Positions 35,799-49,198 of a stretch of 64,000 nucleotides of DNA are shown here, piece after piece. Source of the stretch: Nitrospira sp. Ga0074138 (lineage in GTDB: Bacteria; Nitrospirota; Nitrospiria; Nitrospirales; Nitrospiraceae); contig LNDU01000053.1 of assembly GCA_001464735.1 (NCBI GenBank), positions 1-64,000 on the forward strand, given 5' to 3'. The stretch's first letter is position 1. Each line of letters starts with the position of its first letter. The translations under genes were made by a program, and so were the position numbers. The notes under the pieces are model-generated. The model worked only from the letters and a program-made list of their open reading frames with translations, was not told where the DNA came from and did not search any database.

Positions 35799-36248
35799 TT
35801 AGGCCACCTTCACTTCGATGGCCTTCGGCTTCGCTTTCTCCGACTTCGGCAGATGGAGATTGAGCACCCCATCCTTAAATTCGGCTTTCACCTTCTCCTC
35901 TTCGATCACATCGGGCAACGAGAAAGTCCGAACGAAGCTGCCATACGATCGCTCGATCCGATGGTACTTCTTTCCTTTCTCTTCCTTCTCATGCTTCCGC
36001 TCGCCCTGAATCGTGAGTACACCATCCTCCACCGTCACTTTCACATCTTCTTTCTTCACGTCAGGGATTTCAGCCTTAATCTGATACTCCCCTTCCGTCT
36101 CGCTGATGTCGACCGAGGGCGTCCAATCCGCTACAATCATGGTTTCTTTCCCGTTGGTTCGCGACGCAGCGGGGCGCGCAAACATCCGATTCAGCCGGTC
36201 TGAGACTTCTTCCAATTCACGGAACGGATCCCATCGTACGAGTGCCAT
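35799..36248 (-). CDS. Small heat-shock protein, Hsp20/alpha-crystallin family
   Basis: The 149-residue protein starts with the typical ALVRWDPFRELEEVSDRLNRMF and has an alpha-crystallin domain (about 40-135) including DVKKEDVKVTVEDGVLTIQGER and the closing FKDGVLNLHLPKSEKAKPKAIEV with the C-terminal P-K-x-I-E-V anchor. Such proteins form oligomers that hold unfolding proteins without ATP. AAGGAGGAGG stands just before the ATG. A promoter at 36324-36353 and a strong terminator at 35744 make it a self-contained unit. Confidence 0.95.
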   Translation of the reverse strand: MALVRWDPFRELEEVSDRLNRMFARPAASRTNGKETMIVADWTPSVDISETEGEYQIKAEIPDVKKEDVKVTVEDGVLTIQGERKHEKEEKGKKYHRIERSYGSFVRTFSLPDVIEEEKVKAEFKDGVLNLHLPKSEKAKPKAIEVKVA

Positions 36249-36323
36249 AGCAACCTCCTCCTTGGCTTTCGATGTGGTTGTCAGATTATCGTCGCTGACG
36301 CCGCGCGATTTAACTACCTACTC

Positions 36324-36353
36324 TATAGATAAATCGGCCGATGGGGAAGTCAA
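36324..36353 (-). promoter_or_regulatory. Likely sigma-70-type promoter of hsp20
   Basis: On the minus strand TTGACT (36353-36348) and TCTATA (36329-36324) are separated by 18 bases and lie about 75 bases before the hsp20 ATG. The match is moderate. A sigma-32 style CCCCAT occurs between the boxes but has no matching -35 at the right distance. Confidence 0.45.
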
Positions 36354-36382
36354 GAGCCTGGACTGCATCGCAAATACGGGGA

Positions 36383-37516
<1,134 letters not shown>

Positions 37517-37585
37517 AATGTAACCTTACATGAGAAGAACTCTTGTGGTGCTTCTTTTTTACCCTACCATGACTATACGTCATTC

Positions 37586-37614
37586 TTGCAATGGAAAATC
37601 GTGCTTGGCATACT
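37586..37614 (+). promoter_or_regulatory. Possible sigma-70 promoter of the exported protein gene at 37671
   Basis: TTGCAA at 37586-37591 and CATACT at 37609-37614 are 17 bases apart and lie about 57 bases before the ATG at 37671, in the divergent spacer next to gltA. The boxes are fair, not perfect. Confidence 0.4.
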
Positions 37615-37670
37615 GGATTCATAGCCCAGCGACAACGAGGGCCAGACGAGGTGATGAACTAGGGACATGA

Positions 37671-38063
37671 ATGAGACACCCAGCCTTCTTCCTCTGCAGC
37701 ATTCTCATCGTGCTGGTCGGCGTCGCGCACACGGCCTCCGCCGGAATAGAAGAGGATGTGATCGCGTTCGCCGTCGTCAGTGAGCTTCCCAAAGATAAGA
37801 CACGGGTTCCGGCGAAAGTCGCAATCGAAGGATCGGTCACCGACATGAAGCTGCTGGCCTCCGATCACATCCTGTCAAATTTAGCCTGGAAACAATTGGA
37901 AATCTGTCATGCGCTCAAGCTCGAAGGCCAGAAGTCTTCAGAGGGATTCCGGATTCACTACCTGCGCGCCATCGACGGGGCCATGCTCCCGATGGTGTTA
38001 CAGGGCTACGCAGGAGATTGCCTGCTCAAAAAGGCCTTGGAAGTGGCTCCCTTGGTCGACTAA
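37671..38063 (+). CDS. Hypothetical exported protein
   Basis: The 130-residue product has a clear signal peptide (PAFFLCSILIVLVGVAHTASA, cleavage after ASA about residue 24). The mature part of about 106 residues is a compact alpha/beta sequence (EDVIAFAVVSELPKDKTRVPAKVAIEGSVTDMKLLASDHIL) with two Cys (EICHALKL and AGDCLLKK) that could form a disulfide in the periplasm. I do not recognise the family. It is transcribed alone, converging on the zinc-ribbon-like gene at 38082. Confidence 0.65.
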   Translation: MRHPAFFLCSILIVLVGVAHTASAGIEEDVIAFAVVSELPKDKTRVPAKVAIEGSVTDMKLLASDHILSNLAWKQLEICHALKLEGQKSSEGFRIHYLRAIDGAMLPMVLQGYAGDCLLKKALEVAPLVD

Positions 38064-38081
38064 CATCGGAGAGCAAGCTGA

Positions 38082-38483
38082 TCAGGAGGTACAGTCTGGG
38101 CACTGCTCCGGTTCCTGGTCTGACTCGCGTTCTTCCAGAGTGAGGGGGAAGAGCACATCGCAGGATCGGCAGATCCGAATCTCAAAATAGGGAACGCCGT
38201 GCTCATCGATTTCAGTCGGAAGAAGAAGCTCTCGTGGGTCATATCCCACAAGCCCCTCATCACTGAACTTCACCACGGCGAGTCGGTCGTTGAAGGTTTC
38301 GAACGTCGCTTCCTGCCCTTTGCGAGCAAGCACATGCCCAAGGACAAAAATAGGCTGCCCCTTCCGCTTGATGCGGAGATCCCTCAGTGTTCGCTGGGAA
38401 ACAGTGGCACACGCAAACTGACCGGCAGAGCTGGTCCCAACCCACGGCATACACGACCCTGTTGCAAAAACATCACCGACCAC
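38082..38483 (-). CDS. Hypothetical protein with C-terminal zinc-ribbon-like Cys pairs
   Basis: The reading frame begins with a GTG at 38483; an ATG at 38450 is an alternative and no strong ribosome binding site marks either. The first 25 residues are poorly defined. The rest (LRIKRKGQPIFVLGHVLARKGQEATFETFNDRLAVVKFSDEGLVGYDP) looks like a small beta-rich domain. The end has two Cys pairs, ICRSCDVLFP and QCPDCTS, spaced as in a zinc ribbon. No function can be assigned. It converges with the exported protein gene, leaving an 18-base gap. Confidence 0.5.
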   Translation of the reverse strand: MVGDVFATGSCMPWVGTSSAGQFACATVSQRTLRDLRIKRKGQPIFVLGHVLARKGQEATFETFNDRLAVVKFSDEGLVGYDPRELLLPTEIDEHGVPYFEIRICRSCDVLFPLTLEERESDQEPEQCPDCTS

Positions 38484-38541
38484 GATCTAATCATAGACTG
38501 AAAAAACTCGTCAAGACGCGTCTTCTCATCAAGGAGTGACT

Positions 38542-38892
38542 ATGGCAGATATCACGATTTATCACAAACCGACCTGCACGACATGCCGACAAGCCGTACA
38601 GATACTCAAGGACAGCGGGACACCCTTCAGAGCCATCAACTACTACGAGCAATCATTTACCAAAACACAATTAAAAGCCATCTTGAAGAAGGCCGGCCTG
38701 TCCCCTAAAGAGGTGCTGCGCACCAAAGAAGATATCTACCAAGAACTGGGCCTGGCAAAGAAACAACTGTCTGACGATGAGCTATTGGACCTTATGGTGA
38801 AACACCCAGATTTGATTCAACGGCCGATCGTGGAGAAAGGCAACCAAGCAGTGCTGGCAAGGCCGGCGGACTCGATTAAAAGGCTCTTGTAG
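38542..38892 (+). CDS. arsC: ArsC/Spx-family thioredoxin-fold protein (arsenate reductase-like)
   Basis: AAGGAG precedes the ATG at 38542. The 116-residue protein has the ArsC/Spx fold: YHKPTCTTCRQAVQILKDSG with a CxxC, then the conserved LKAILKKAGLSPKEVLRTKEDIYQELGL, and the RPIVEKGNQAVLARP segment with the Arg that binds the oxyanion. This is the glutaredoxin-linked arsenate reductase-like group (YffB/Spx relatives). True arsenate reduction needs experimental proof; the CxxC recalls Spx and YffB members of unknown substrate. No ars operon is near it. Confidence 0.82.
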   Translation: MADITIYHKPTCTTCRQAVQILKDSGTPFRAINYYEQSFTKTQLKAILKKAGLSPKEVLRTKEDIYQELGLAKKQLSDDELLDLMVKHPDLIQRPIVEKGNQAVLARPADSIKRLL

Positions 38893-38955
38893 GTTGTGGA
38901 CTCCGAACCTCCATGACGCGCGATGGGAGACGGGGTTCCACGCAGGCATGATCAC

Positions 38956-40161
38956 TCAGCGATCGGGGACAGGCTCTGAGGGCGACCACCGAATCGTCCG
39001 TGTCTGTTGATCGACGGTCAAAGCGACCTTCCCATCCAGCGCGTCCAGTAGTAGCTCGCCCACCAAGATTCGTCTCCATCCCCTCAGGAGTGGGAGATCC
39101 AGAGCCGATCGATTCGTCTTGGCCTCGACTAACTCTTGGAGATCGGCCGTGGTCGCCAACAAGGTCGGCGCAATCTCTTCTTCCAGCGCGCGCGCCTTGA
39201 CGATCGCCTGCAACAGCTCGACAAACCCGTTCGATTCCGGTTCAGGCTTCCGCTCCTTGGTGAGCACCGGCCACGCCGAGGACGGAAGCGCAAGCGCCGC
39301 GCGAATCGCGGCGAGCACCGACTCTCCATTGCGATCGACTTCTGACGGATGGAGACCTCTCACTTTGCGCAACTCATCTTGATGTCGTGGAGGCTGTCGT
39401 GCCAGCTGAAGCAGTACTTCATCCCGGATAACCCGACTGCGTGGCACATTCCTCCGTTTCGCCTCTCCTTCGCGCCACGACGCGAGTTCCCGAAGGACCA
39501 CGGCGGATTTCGGCTTGAGTTGATCCCATCCTCGTATGCGCTGGTAGCGTTCTTGCGGCTCCCGACGAGTCTCGCCGACGACCCCTTCAAGACGAGAGAA
39601 CTCTTCATCCACCCACTGGAGCCTTCCAAGTTTCGACAGCCGACCGTGCAGATGGTCATGGATGGCCAACAAAAACGTCACATCCTCCAATGCATAGGCC
39701 AGTTGATCGTGAGACAACGGGCGAGCACTCCAATTCGTAAAGGTATGGGCTTTGTCCAGTCTCTTTCCATGCACCCGTTGGACCAGGTTGGCATAGGCGA
39801 CTTGCGGGCCAAAGCCGACCATCGCCGCGGCAATCTGGGTGTCGAAGAACGGCTTCGGGATTTGCCCAGCATGGACGGCAAAGAGATCCAGGTCTTGCCG
39901 TCCGGCATGCACGACCTTCTGAACCCGCTCATCGCAGACAATCTCCCAGAACCCATCGAGGGCGCCCCCGGATAGAACCGCTGGAAAATCGATAATGGCG
40001 GCGGTGTGCTCGGTCGCAACTTGAATAAGTTCGAGCTTCGGCACAAACGTCTCTTCACCCACAAATTCCGTATCGAGCGCCAGGCGAGGGCTGTCGCGCA
40101 GTTGCTCGCACAATTCGTTGAGTGCAGGTGCGCTTGTGATGTAGTGCTGTGAGGTGGTCAT
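38956..40161 (-). CDS. rnd: Ribonuclease D
   Basis: The 401-residue protein has the DEDD exonuclease motifs: exo I LALDTEFVGEETF, exo II VVHAGRQDLDLF and exo III with LAYALEDVTFLLAIHDHL. HRDC domains follow (about 205-285, including WREGEAKRRNVPRSRVIRDEVLLQLARQ, and a second, more divergent one to the end). It trims the 3' ends of tRNA precursors and other RNAs. The stop is about 60 bases from the convergent arsC-like gene and the start lies 12 bases after the J-domain gene stop, so it is probably cotranscribed with the J-domain and malic enzyme genes. Confidence 0.93.
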   Translation of the reverse strand: MTTSQHYITSAPALNELCEQLRDSPRLALDTEFVGEETFVPKLELIQVATEHTAAIIDFPAVLSGGALDGFWEIVCDERVQKVVHAGRQDLDLFAVHAGQIPKPFFDTQIAAAMVGFGPQVAYANLVQRVHGKRLDKAHTFTNWSARPLSHDQLAYALEDVTFLLAIHDHLHGRLSKLGRLQWVDEEFSRLEGVVGETRREPQERYQRIRGWDQLKPKSAVVLRELASWREGEAKRRNVPRSRVIRDEVLLQLARQPPRHQDELRKVRGLHPSEVDRNGESVLAAIRAALALPSSAWPVLTKERKPEPESNGFVELLQAIVKARALEEEIAPTLLATTADLQELVEAKTNRSALDLPLLRGWRRILVGELLLDALDGKVALTVDQQTRTIRWSPSEPVPDR

Positions 40162-40173
40162 CGTACAAGTGCC

Positions 40174-40803
40174 TCACTCAGACGGGCTGTAGGAGCGGTC
40201 CGGGGGCGACATCGGTTCCGTATTGCTGAGGCTGAGATATTCTTTGAGAAACTGATAGGCTTCCAACATGCGGCGGAGTTCCGGTTCTGAACTCCGATCG
40301 CCGTTGTTCGCATCCGGATGCAACTGTTTTGCCTTGATTCGAAAGGCAGCCGTGACGTCGGCGAGTGAACTGCCGAACTCCACCCCCATGATCGCATAGG
40401 CATCCACGGCGTTATTCACAGCATGTGGACTCTCCGACAACTGCCCTGATCCGCTCGCGGCCTTGAGCATATCGGCGAGACTGACCCGCTTGCGACGCCG
40501 TCGAGGGCGTTCACGAATTTCGCTGTCAAATTCATCCCACCGGTCTTCGACGAACTCCAGTCTGGACTCCAGGCGCATGGCCCCGCTCAGATCTCGGATG
40601 GCCTCCAATTCTTCTTCGATCTCGACGAGGGACTTGACAATTTCCTCAAGCCCCTGTTCAACCCGAAAGAACCCATCCACTCGCTCTTCCATCATCGTAT
40701 CAACGGCGAAGTCCAGGCTGTCTTCCGTCTTTGAACGGAGTGAACCGATGCGGTTTTGCATGCCGCTTCGGAATTTCAGAAATTTCGCGGTCGAGAACGG
40801 CAT
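40174..40803 (-). CDS. Protein with coiled-coil region and C-terminal J domain
   Basis: The start at 40803 avoids overlap with the malic enzyme gene and has a G-rich stretch before it; a start at 41013 would overlap that gene by more than 130 bases. The 209-residue product has a helical, acidic central segment (about 25-95, ERVDGFFRVEQGLEEIVKSLVEIEEELEAIRD) likely to form a coiled coil. An Arg-rich patch (RPRRRRKR) is followed by a J domain (about 130-195) with AYAIMGVEFGSSLADVTAAFRIKAKQLHPDANNG containing the HPD motif needed to stimulate DnaK. It is probably a specialised DnaK co-chaperone. Its client is unknown. Confidence 0.78.
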   Translation of the reverse strand: MPFSTAKFLKFRSGMQNRIGSLRSKTEDSLDFAVDTMMEERVDGFFRVEQGLEEIVKSLVEIEEELEAIRDLSGAMRLESRLEFVEDRWDEFDSEIRERPRRRRKRVSLADMLKAASGSGQLSESPHAVNNAVDAYAIMGVEFGSSLADVTAAFRIKAKQLHPDANNGDRSSEPELRRMLEAYQFLKEYLSLSNTEPMSPPDRSYSPSE

Positions 40804-40879
40804 GGCCCCCCCAGCCTTCAGAGAAAGCGCATTGTACCACAGCCAGATCGCCGGCCAGAAGGCTGTCGTCGAGGGTTGG

Positions 40880-42346
40880 CTACTCTCCGTCACTATGGGG
40901 GGAAGCATGACCGGTGGGGGAATCGTCCGCTTTTGCCCGTCTTCTGGCGACCCCGCTGGCTCGCGCAGCGGCGGCGACGGCCCGCGCAACACAAGGAACG
41001 ACTGCTTTATCAAACACGCTGGGAATAATGTAGTCTTCGCTCAAGGTTCCCTCCGGAATCACGTGGGCGATGGCCTGCGCGGCGGCCAACTTCATGGCTT
41101 CATTGATCTCAATGGCCTGAACATCGAGCGCGCCCCGAAAGATCCCGGGAAACGCAAGTGCATTGTTGATCTGGTTCGGATAATCCGATCGGCCGGTCGC
41201 GAAAATCGCGGCGTGAGTCACCCCTAACTCCGGCGTAACCTCCGGATCTGGATTCGCCAACGCAAAGACGATTCGATCCGGAGCCATCAGATCGAGATCA
41301 GCAGCAGTCACCACATTGCCGACAGACAGACCGATAAACACATCGGCGCCTTTCAGCGCATCACGCAATGTGCCTTTCGGACTGTCTCGCGTCAAACAGG
41401 CACGAAGATCGGTTCGGCAGGCCCGTAGTTGCTCGGCCTCCCCACACAAGATGATGCCCTCCTTGTCGCATCCCAGCAGATGTGCCGCACCGGCGGCCAA
41501 CAACATTCGACAGCACGCCGTTCCCGCGGCGCCAAGGCCATTGACGACAATGCGAGCCTGTTCCAGTTGTTTGCCCGTGACCCGGAGTGCATTCGTCAAT
41601 GCGGCCAGGAGCACCACGGCCGTGCCATGCTGATCATCATGCATCACAGGAATGTCGAGCGATTGTTTCAGTTTTTGCTCAATCTCGAAACAACGCGGTG
41701 CGCTGATGTCTTCCAAGTTAATGCCGCCGAATCCCGGCGCGATCCCCTGGACGATCCGCACGATGTCGTCCGGCTCTTGCGTACTCACACAGATGGGCCA
41801 CGCATCAATGCCGGCCAGTTCCTTAAAGAGCATCACCTTGCCTTCCATGACAGGAAGAGCTGCCTCCGGGCCAAGATTGCCCAACCCCAATACTGCGGAC
41901 CCGTCCGAGACAACCGCGACACTGTTGCTCTTACACGTAAAGGTATACACTTTGGATTTGTCTTGTGCGATTGCCCGGGAGACACGACCGACACCCGGGG
42001 TATACACCATCGACAGGACATTCCGGGTACGGATGGGATATTTCCCCTCGACTCGAATCTTCCCCCCGAGATGCAGCAAGAAAATACGATCGGACGCCGA
42101 CAGCACAGTCACGTCGGGCAGCTCGCCCAGCCGGGCGACGACTTTTTCGCCATGCTCCTCGTTCTGCACGTCGAATGTCATATCTCGAACCATGCGGGTC
42201 TTGGTCGCCGACACAAGATCGACGGCGCCGAGATTGGCCTGTTCTTCCGCCAAGAGCGCCGCCACTTTGGCAAAGATGCCGGGCTTGTTTGCGAGTTCGA
42301 GGCGAACCGTCAAGCGGTAGTTCGAATAGGGGCCAATGTCTCTCAT
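40880..42346 (-). CDS. NAD(P)-dependent malic enzyme with N-terminal ACT domain
   Basis: The 488-residue protein starts with an ACT domain (about 8-85, YRLTVRLELANKPGIFAKVAALLAEEQANLGAVDLV), which commonly binds a small ligand such as an amino acid, followed by the malic enzyme catalytic domain: VYTPGVGRVSRAIAQD, SDGSAVLGLGNLGPEAALPVMEGK and DIPVMHDDQHGTAVVLLAALTNAL, then the NAD(P) fold with VNGLGAAGTACCRMLL. It decarboxylates malate to pyruvate and CO2. The ACT domain suggests allosteric control. It is first in the minus-strand group with the J-domain and rnd genes, divergent from the DUF255 fusion. Confidence 0.92.
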   Translation of the reverse strand: MRDIGPYSNYRLTVRLELANKPGIFAKVAALLAEEQANLGAVDLVSATKTRMVRDMTFDVQNEEHGEKVVARLGELPDVTVLSASDRIFLLHLGGKIRVEGKYPIRTRNVLSMVYTPGVGRVSRAIAQDKSKVYTFTCKSNSVAVVSDGSAVLGLGNLGPEAALPVMEGKVMLFKELAGIDAWPICVSTQEPDDIVRIVQGIAPGFGGINLEDISAPRCFEIEQKLKQSLDIPVMHDDQHGTAVVLLAALTNALRVTGKQLEQARIVVNGLGAAGTACCRMLLAAGAAHLLGCDKEGIILCGEAEQLRACRTDLRACLTRDSPKGTLRDALKGADVFIGLSVGNVVTAADLDLMAPDRIVFALANPDPEVTPELGVTHAAIFATGRSDYPNQINNALAFPGIFRGALDVQAIEINEAMKLAAAQAIAHVIPEGTLSEDYIIPSVFDKAVVPCVARAVAAAARASGVARRRAKADDSPTGHASPHSDGE

Positions 42347-42482
42347 TTAATGCCTCCGTTGCCTAGCGTATCATAACTCCCACACAGGGCAAGAGCGATA
42401 AGACCCCGTCCGTACTCACTCACCCACGCCTCACCCCCTCAATCCGTTGACGCTGTTCTCGCCACGATGCTAGGGTGCCCCC

Positions 42483-46163
<3,681 letters not shown>

Positions 46164-46196
46164 CATTCGGCTCATCCTTCCTGAGGAGGAGGATTT

Positions 46197-46772
46197 ATGA
46201 GACAGGTTCGCAGTGTCATGGCATCAAGCACGTTCGTCCTCGTCATGCTGCTACTCCAGGGGTGCGCCGCAAAATGGTGGTGGGGATCGGAATCGGGGCA
46301 AGAAGGGCAGGCTCAAGCAGAACTGATCAGCGAGCCCATGATCAAAGTGATACCTCCTGACGACAGGCACCTGATTGACTCCCGAACCAGCCCAGCCATG
46401 CAGTCTGAGCTTTTCTCTCGAAACGCGACCGGCCTGGCCCATGAGACATTTGGTGACGTCCTATTCGATTTTGATCAAGACACACTCAGGATGGAGGCGA
46501 TGCGTGCCTTGGACGCTGACGCCAAACACCTGCAACACGACCGAGCGACCCGCCTCCTTTTGGAAGGGCGCGGGGATGACTTCGGCACGTCGGCGTATAA
46601 TCTCGTGCTGGGCGAACGCCGAGCACGAAATGTACAGTCCTACCTTCGGGAACTGGGGCTCTCCATCGATGTCACGACAACAAGTTACGGAAAAGATCGT
46701 CCACTGTGTTTTGAGTATTCCGACGATTGCAGACGGAGAAACAGGAGTGTCCATTTCGTCGTCAACGAATAG
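46197..46772 (+). CDS. OmpA-like (Pal-type) lipoprotein
   Basis: GAGGAGGA precedes the ATG. The 191-residue product has a lipoprotein signal with lipobox LQGC (Cys 23), a linker of about 65 residues with an unusual WWW stretch, and an OmpA C-terminal peptidoglycan-binding domain: DVLFDFDQDTLRMEAMRALDADAKHL, then LLLEGRGDDFGTSAYNLVLGERRARNVQSYL and RRRNRSVHFVV. It should tether the outer membrane to the wall. The usual Pal H-x-D in EGH(C/T)D is changed here to EGRGDD. The gene is probably separate from the following ppx. Confidence 0.9.
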   Translation: MRQVRSVMASSTFVLVMLLLQGCAAKWWWGSESGQEGQAQAELISEPMIKVIPPDDRHLIDSRTSPAMQSELFSRNATGLAHETFGDVLFDFDQDTLRMEAMRALDADAKHLQHDRATRLLLEGRGDDFGTSAYNLVLGERRARNVQSYLRELGLSIDVTTTSYGKDRPLCFEYSDDCRRRNRSVHFVVNE

Positions 46773-46839
46773 GCATATCCCACTCCGCCATGCTCTCCTT
46801 CTGGGCTATGCTTGTCACCCACAGTTTACACGCTGATTG

Positions 46840-46868
46840 TTGACAGGCGACTTCGCTTTCATTAAGGT
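46840..46868 (+). promoter_or_regulatory. Possible sigma-70 promoter of the ppx operon
   Basis: TTGACA at 46840-46845 is followed after 17 bases by TAAGGT at 46863-46868. The -35 box is perfect, the -10 box weak. The GTG start of ppx lies 30 bases further on. Confidence 0.4.
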
Positions 46869-46898
46869 CCAACGATTCTTCCATCGTAGGAAACTTCT

Positions 46899-48452
46899 GT
46901 GTCTAAGCTCGCCGTCATCGACATTGGGACCAACTCGATCCATCTGGTGCTGGCTGAAATTCTCCCCGATGCCAGTTTCAAGATACTCGATCGTTTTAAG
47001 GACATGACGCGGCTGGGCAACGGCGTCTTTGCCACCAAGCGGCTCTCGGACGAAGCCATGTCCAGAGCCCTGGACGTCCTCAAAACATTGGTCACGCTGG
47101 CCCGGAACAAAGGCTTCGACCGGATCGTCGCCGTCGCAACCAGTGCCGTGCGCGAAGCTCAAAACGGCGGTGATTTCGTCTCCTTGCTCATGGAACAGAC
47201 GGGACTAAGGGTCAAGGTGATCAGTGGGACGGAAGAAGCCCGGCTGATTTTCCTGGGAGTCAAGCACAGTATCGCCCTCCCGGACGGACCGACACTCGTC
47301 GTCGACATCGGTGGTGGTTCTGTCGAATTGATCGTGGGGAATCGAGATGGCCTGATCCACGGCAAGAGTCTCAAGCTGGGAGCGATCCGCTTAGCGGAAC
47401 AATGCCTTCCCAAGACACCTCCGTCGGAATCGATGATGCGCACCCTCAAGCAGGTCGTGCTCACAGAGCTACGGGATGCGCTTGGATGCTTCAACATGAA
47501 GAAGTTCCACTCCTTGGTCGCCACCTCCGGGATGGCAGGAAATGTTGGTGAGGTCATCCATCTCCGTCATACCGGCCGACCGTTGCCTCAGCTGAATCTT
47601 GCGACCGTGTCATTAAAGGATATCCGCAGCCTCGAAGCGGAGTTGGCTCAATCATCGGTGAAGGCTCGCCTGGCTATTCCCGGCTTGGACCCCAAGCGGA
47701 TCGACACACTCTTGCCGGCGACCGTCGTACTCCGGTGTCTGTTGGAGCTATCGGGCCTTCACGCAATCACGCTGTGCGACAAGGCCATTCGTGAGGGTGT
47801 GATCTACGATTTTATCGTACGGCACCGAGAGGGGCTGAAAGCCGAACAGGATATTCCCGACGTTCGCCGGCGCAACGTAATCGGCCTTGCTCGACGCTGC
47901 CAGGCGCCAGAGATTCATTCACTGCATGTGGCTAACTTGGCCCTGAGTCTGTTCGATCAAACGAAGAGAGAACATCATTTAGGCCATCAAGAGCGCACCT
48001 GGTTGGAGTACGCCGCCATCTTGCATGATGTCGGGTACCTCATCAATCCGAGACAGCATCACAAACATGCGTACTACCTGATCAAGCATAGCGACGTAGG
48101 GGGATTGACGGCCGAGGATATTGATATGGTCGCCACCGTCGCCCGCTACCACCGGCGGTCCGTACCGGCGCTGAAACACGAAGAATTCAACCGTCTGACA
48201 CCACGCTTGCAACGTGTGGTTAAAATCCTGGCCTCGTTGTTACGGATCGCCGACGGGCTCGATCGAACACATTTCTCGCTTGTTCAAGCCGTGCACATCA
48301 AGTTGGGAAAGCAGATCACCATCGAGGTTCAGCTGGCCGGGGACGCGGAGATGGAGTTGTGGGCCGCGAAGAGCAGAGCCGACCTCTTCGAGCAAGTATT
48401 CCGCCGACGGGTTCAATTTTCCGGGGTGCCGCTGGAAACCAAGATCTCATGA
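46899..48452 (+). CDS. ppx: Ppx/GppA-family exopolyphosphatase with HD-like C-terminal domain
   Basis: The 517-residue protein starts at a GTG (46899), with AGGAAA just upstream, and gives SKLAVIDIGTNSIHLVLAEI, the Ppx/GppA actin-like ATPase beginning. VVDIGGGSVELIVG and VATSGMAGNVGEVIHL follow as the other phosphate-binding loops. The C-terminal third (about 320-500) is the HD-related domain with YAAILHDVGYLINPRQHHKHAYYLIKHSD. It degrades polyphosphate or hydrolyses pppGpp; the sequence does not separate these roles. The gene overlaps the next by four bases (ATGA), starting an apparent operon with two kinase-like proteins. Confidence 0.92.
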   Translation: MSKLAVIDIGTNSIHLVLAEILPDASFKILDRFKDMTRLGNGVFATKRLSDEAMSRALDVLKTLVTLARNKGFDRIVAVATSAVREAQNGGDFVSLLMEQTGLRVKVISGTEEARLIFLGVKHSIALPDGPTLVVDIGGGSVELIVGNRDGLIHGKSLKLGAIRLAEQCLPKTPPSESMMRTLKQVVLTELRDALGCFNMKKFHSLVATSGMAGNVGEVIHLRHTGRPLPQLNLATVSLKDIRSLEAELAQSSVKARLAIPGLDPKRIDTLLPATVVLRCLLELSGLHAITLCDKAIREGVIYDFIVRHREGLKAEQDIPDVRRRNVIGLARRCQAPEIHSLHVANLALSLFDQTKREHHLGHQERTWLEYAAILHDVGYLINPRQHHKHAYYLIKHSDVGGLTAEDIDMVATVARYHRRSVPALKHEEFNRLTPRLQRVVKILASLLRIADGLDRTHFSLVQAVHIKLGKQITIEVQLAGDAEMELWAAKSRADLFEQVFRRRVQFSGVPLETKIS

Positions 48453-49198
48453 GCGAATCCCACATACTCAAGACAGCCCCTCATCCCCATCCAGGAAAGC
48501 TGATTATCGTCGAAGGGATCGATGGGTCAGGCAAAAGCACCCAACTCCAACTGCTGCATAAATGGCTTGAGTCCAAAGGCCACAAGGTATTCTTTACCGA
48601 GTGGAATTCATCGGAACTTGTGAAGGAAACCACGAAACGAGGCAAAAAGTCGAAGAGCCTCACCCCGACGACGTTCAGCCTCTTGCATGCCACAGACTTT
48701 GCCAGCCGCCTGTATCATCAGATTCTCCCTCCCTTGAAGGCCGGCATGATCGTCCTCGCCGATCGCTATATCTACACGGCATTTGCACGCGACGTTGTGC
48801 GTGGCGTGGCGAACGAGTGGGTTCGGAAACTCTACGCATTTGCGATCAAGCCTGACATGGCATTTTACTTCAAGGTTCCTATCGAAGTTGCCATCTCTCG
48901 GCTTCTGCGAGGCACACGCGGCCAGTTCAAATACTATGAAGCCGGCATGGACATGGACCTGAGCCCAGACGTTACTGAAAGCTTCCGACTCTTTCAATCG
49001 CGGATTCTCACGGAGTACGACAAGATCGTCGAGGAATATGGTCTCTTGACGATGGATGCGACGTTGGAGATCGAGACTCAGCAAGAGCAAATGCGGGCGC
49101 TCGTGGAAGAAGCGCTCCGTGGGTATAAACCAAGACGAGGCACCTATGGCCGACGCACGCTTTTTTGGAGACGGTTTGAAGTACCTCGATCCGAGTGA
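48449..49198 (+). CDS. Thymidylate-kinase-like P-loop protein, first of a tandem pair
   Basis: The 249-residue protein from the ATG at 48449 has a thymidylate-kinase-type fold: Walker A in IVEGIDGSGKSTQL, the DR motif VLADRYIYTAFARD and long helices typical of the family. It differs from the housekeeping Tmk in length (about 250 instead of 210) and in the LID region, where the sequence RLLRGTRGQFKYYEAGMDMDL is unusual. Its start overlaps ppx and its end overlaps the paralogue. Actual dTMP kinase activity is doubtful; a role in polyphosphate or nucleotide signalling is suggested only by the neighbours. Confidence 0.82.
   Translation: MSESHILKTAPHPHPGKLIIVEGIDGSGKSTQLQLLHKWLESKGHKVFFTEWNSSELVKETTKRGKKSKSLTPTTFSLLHATDFASRLYHQILPPLKAGMIVLADRYIYTAFARDVVRGVANEWVRKLYAFAIKPDMAFYFKVPIEVAISRLLRGTRGQFKYYEAGMDMDLSPDVTESFRLFQSRILTEYDKIVEEYGLLTMDATLEIETQQEQMRALVEEALRGYKPRRGTYGRRTLFWRRFEVPRSE

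Noticed and set aside
36249..36353. Sigma-32 promoter for hsp20 (CCCCAT present)
   Set aside because: No CTTGAAA-like box lies at 13-15 bases from it; a sigma-70-type pair fits better.
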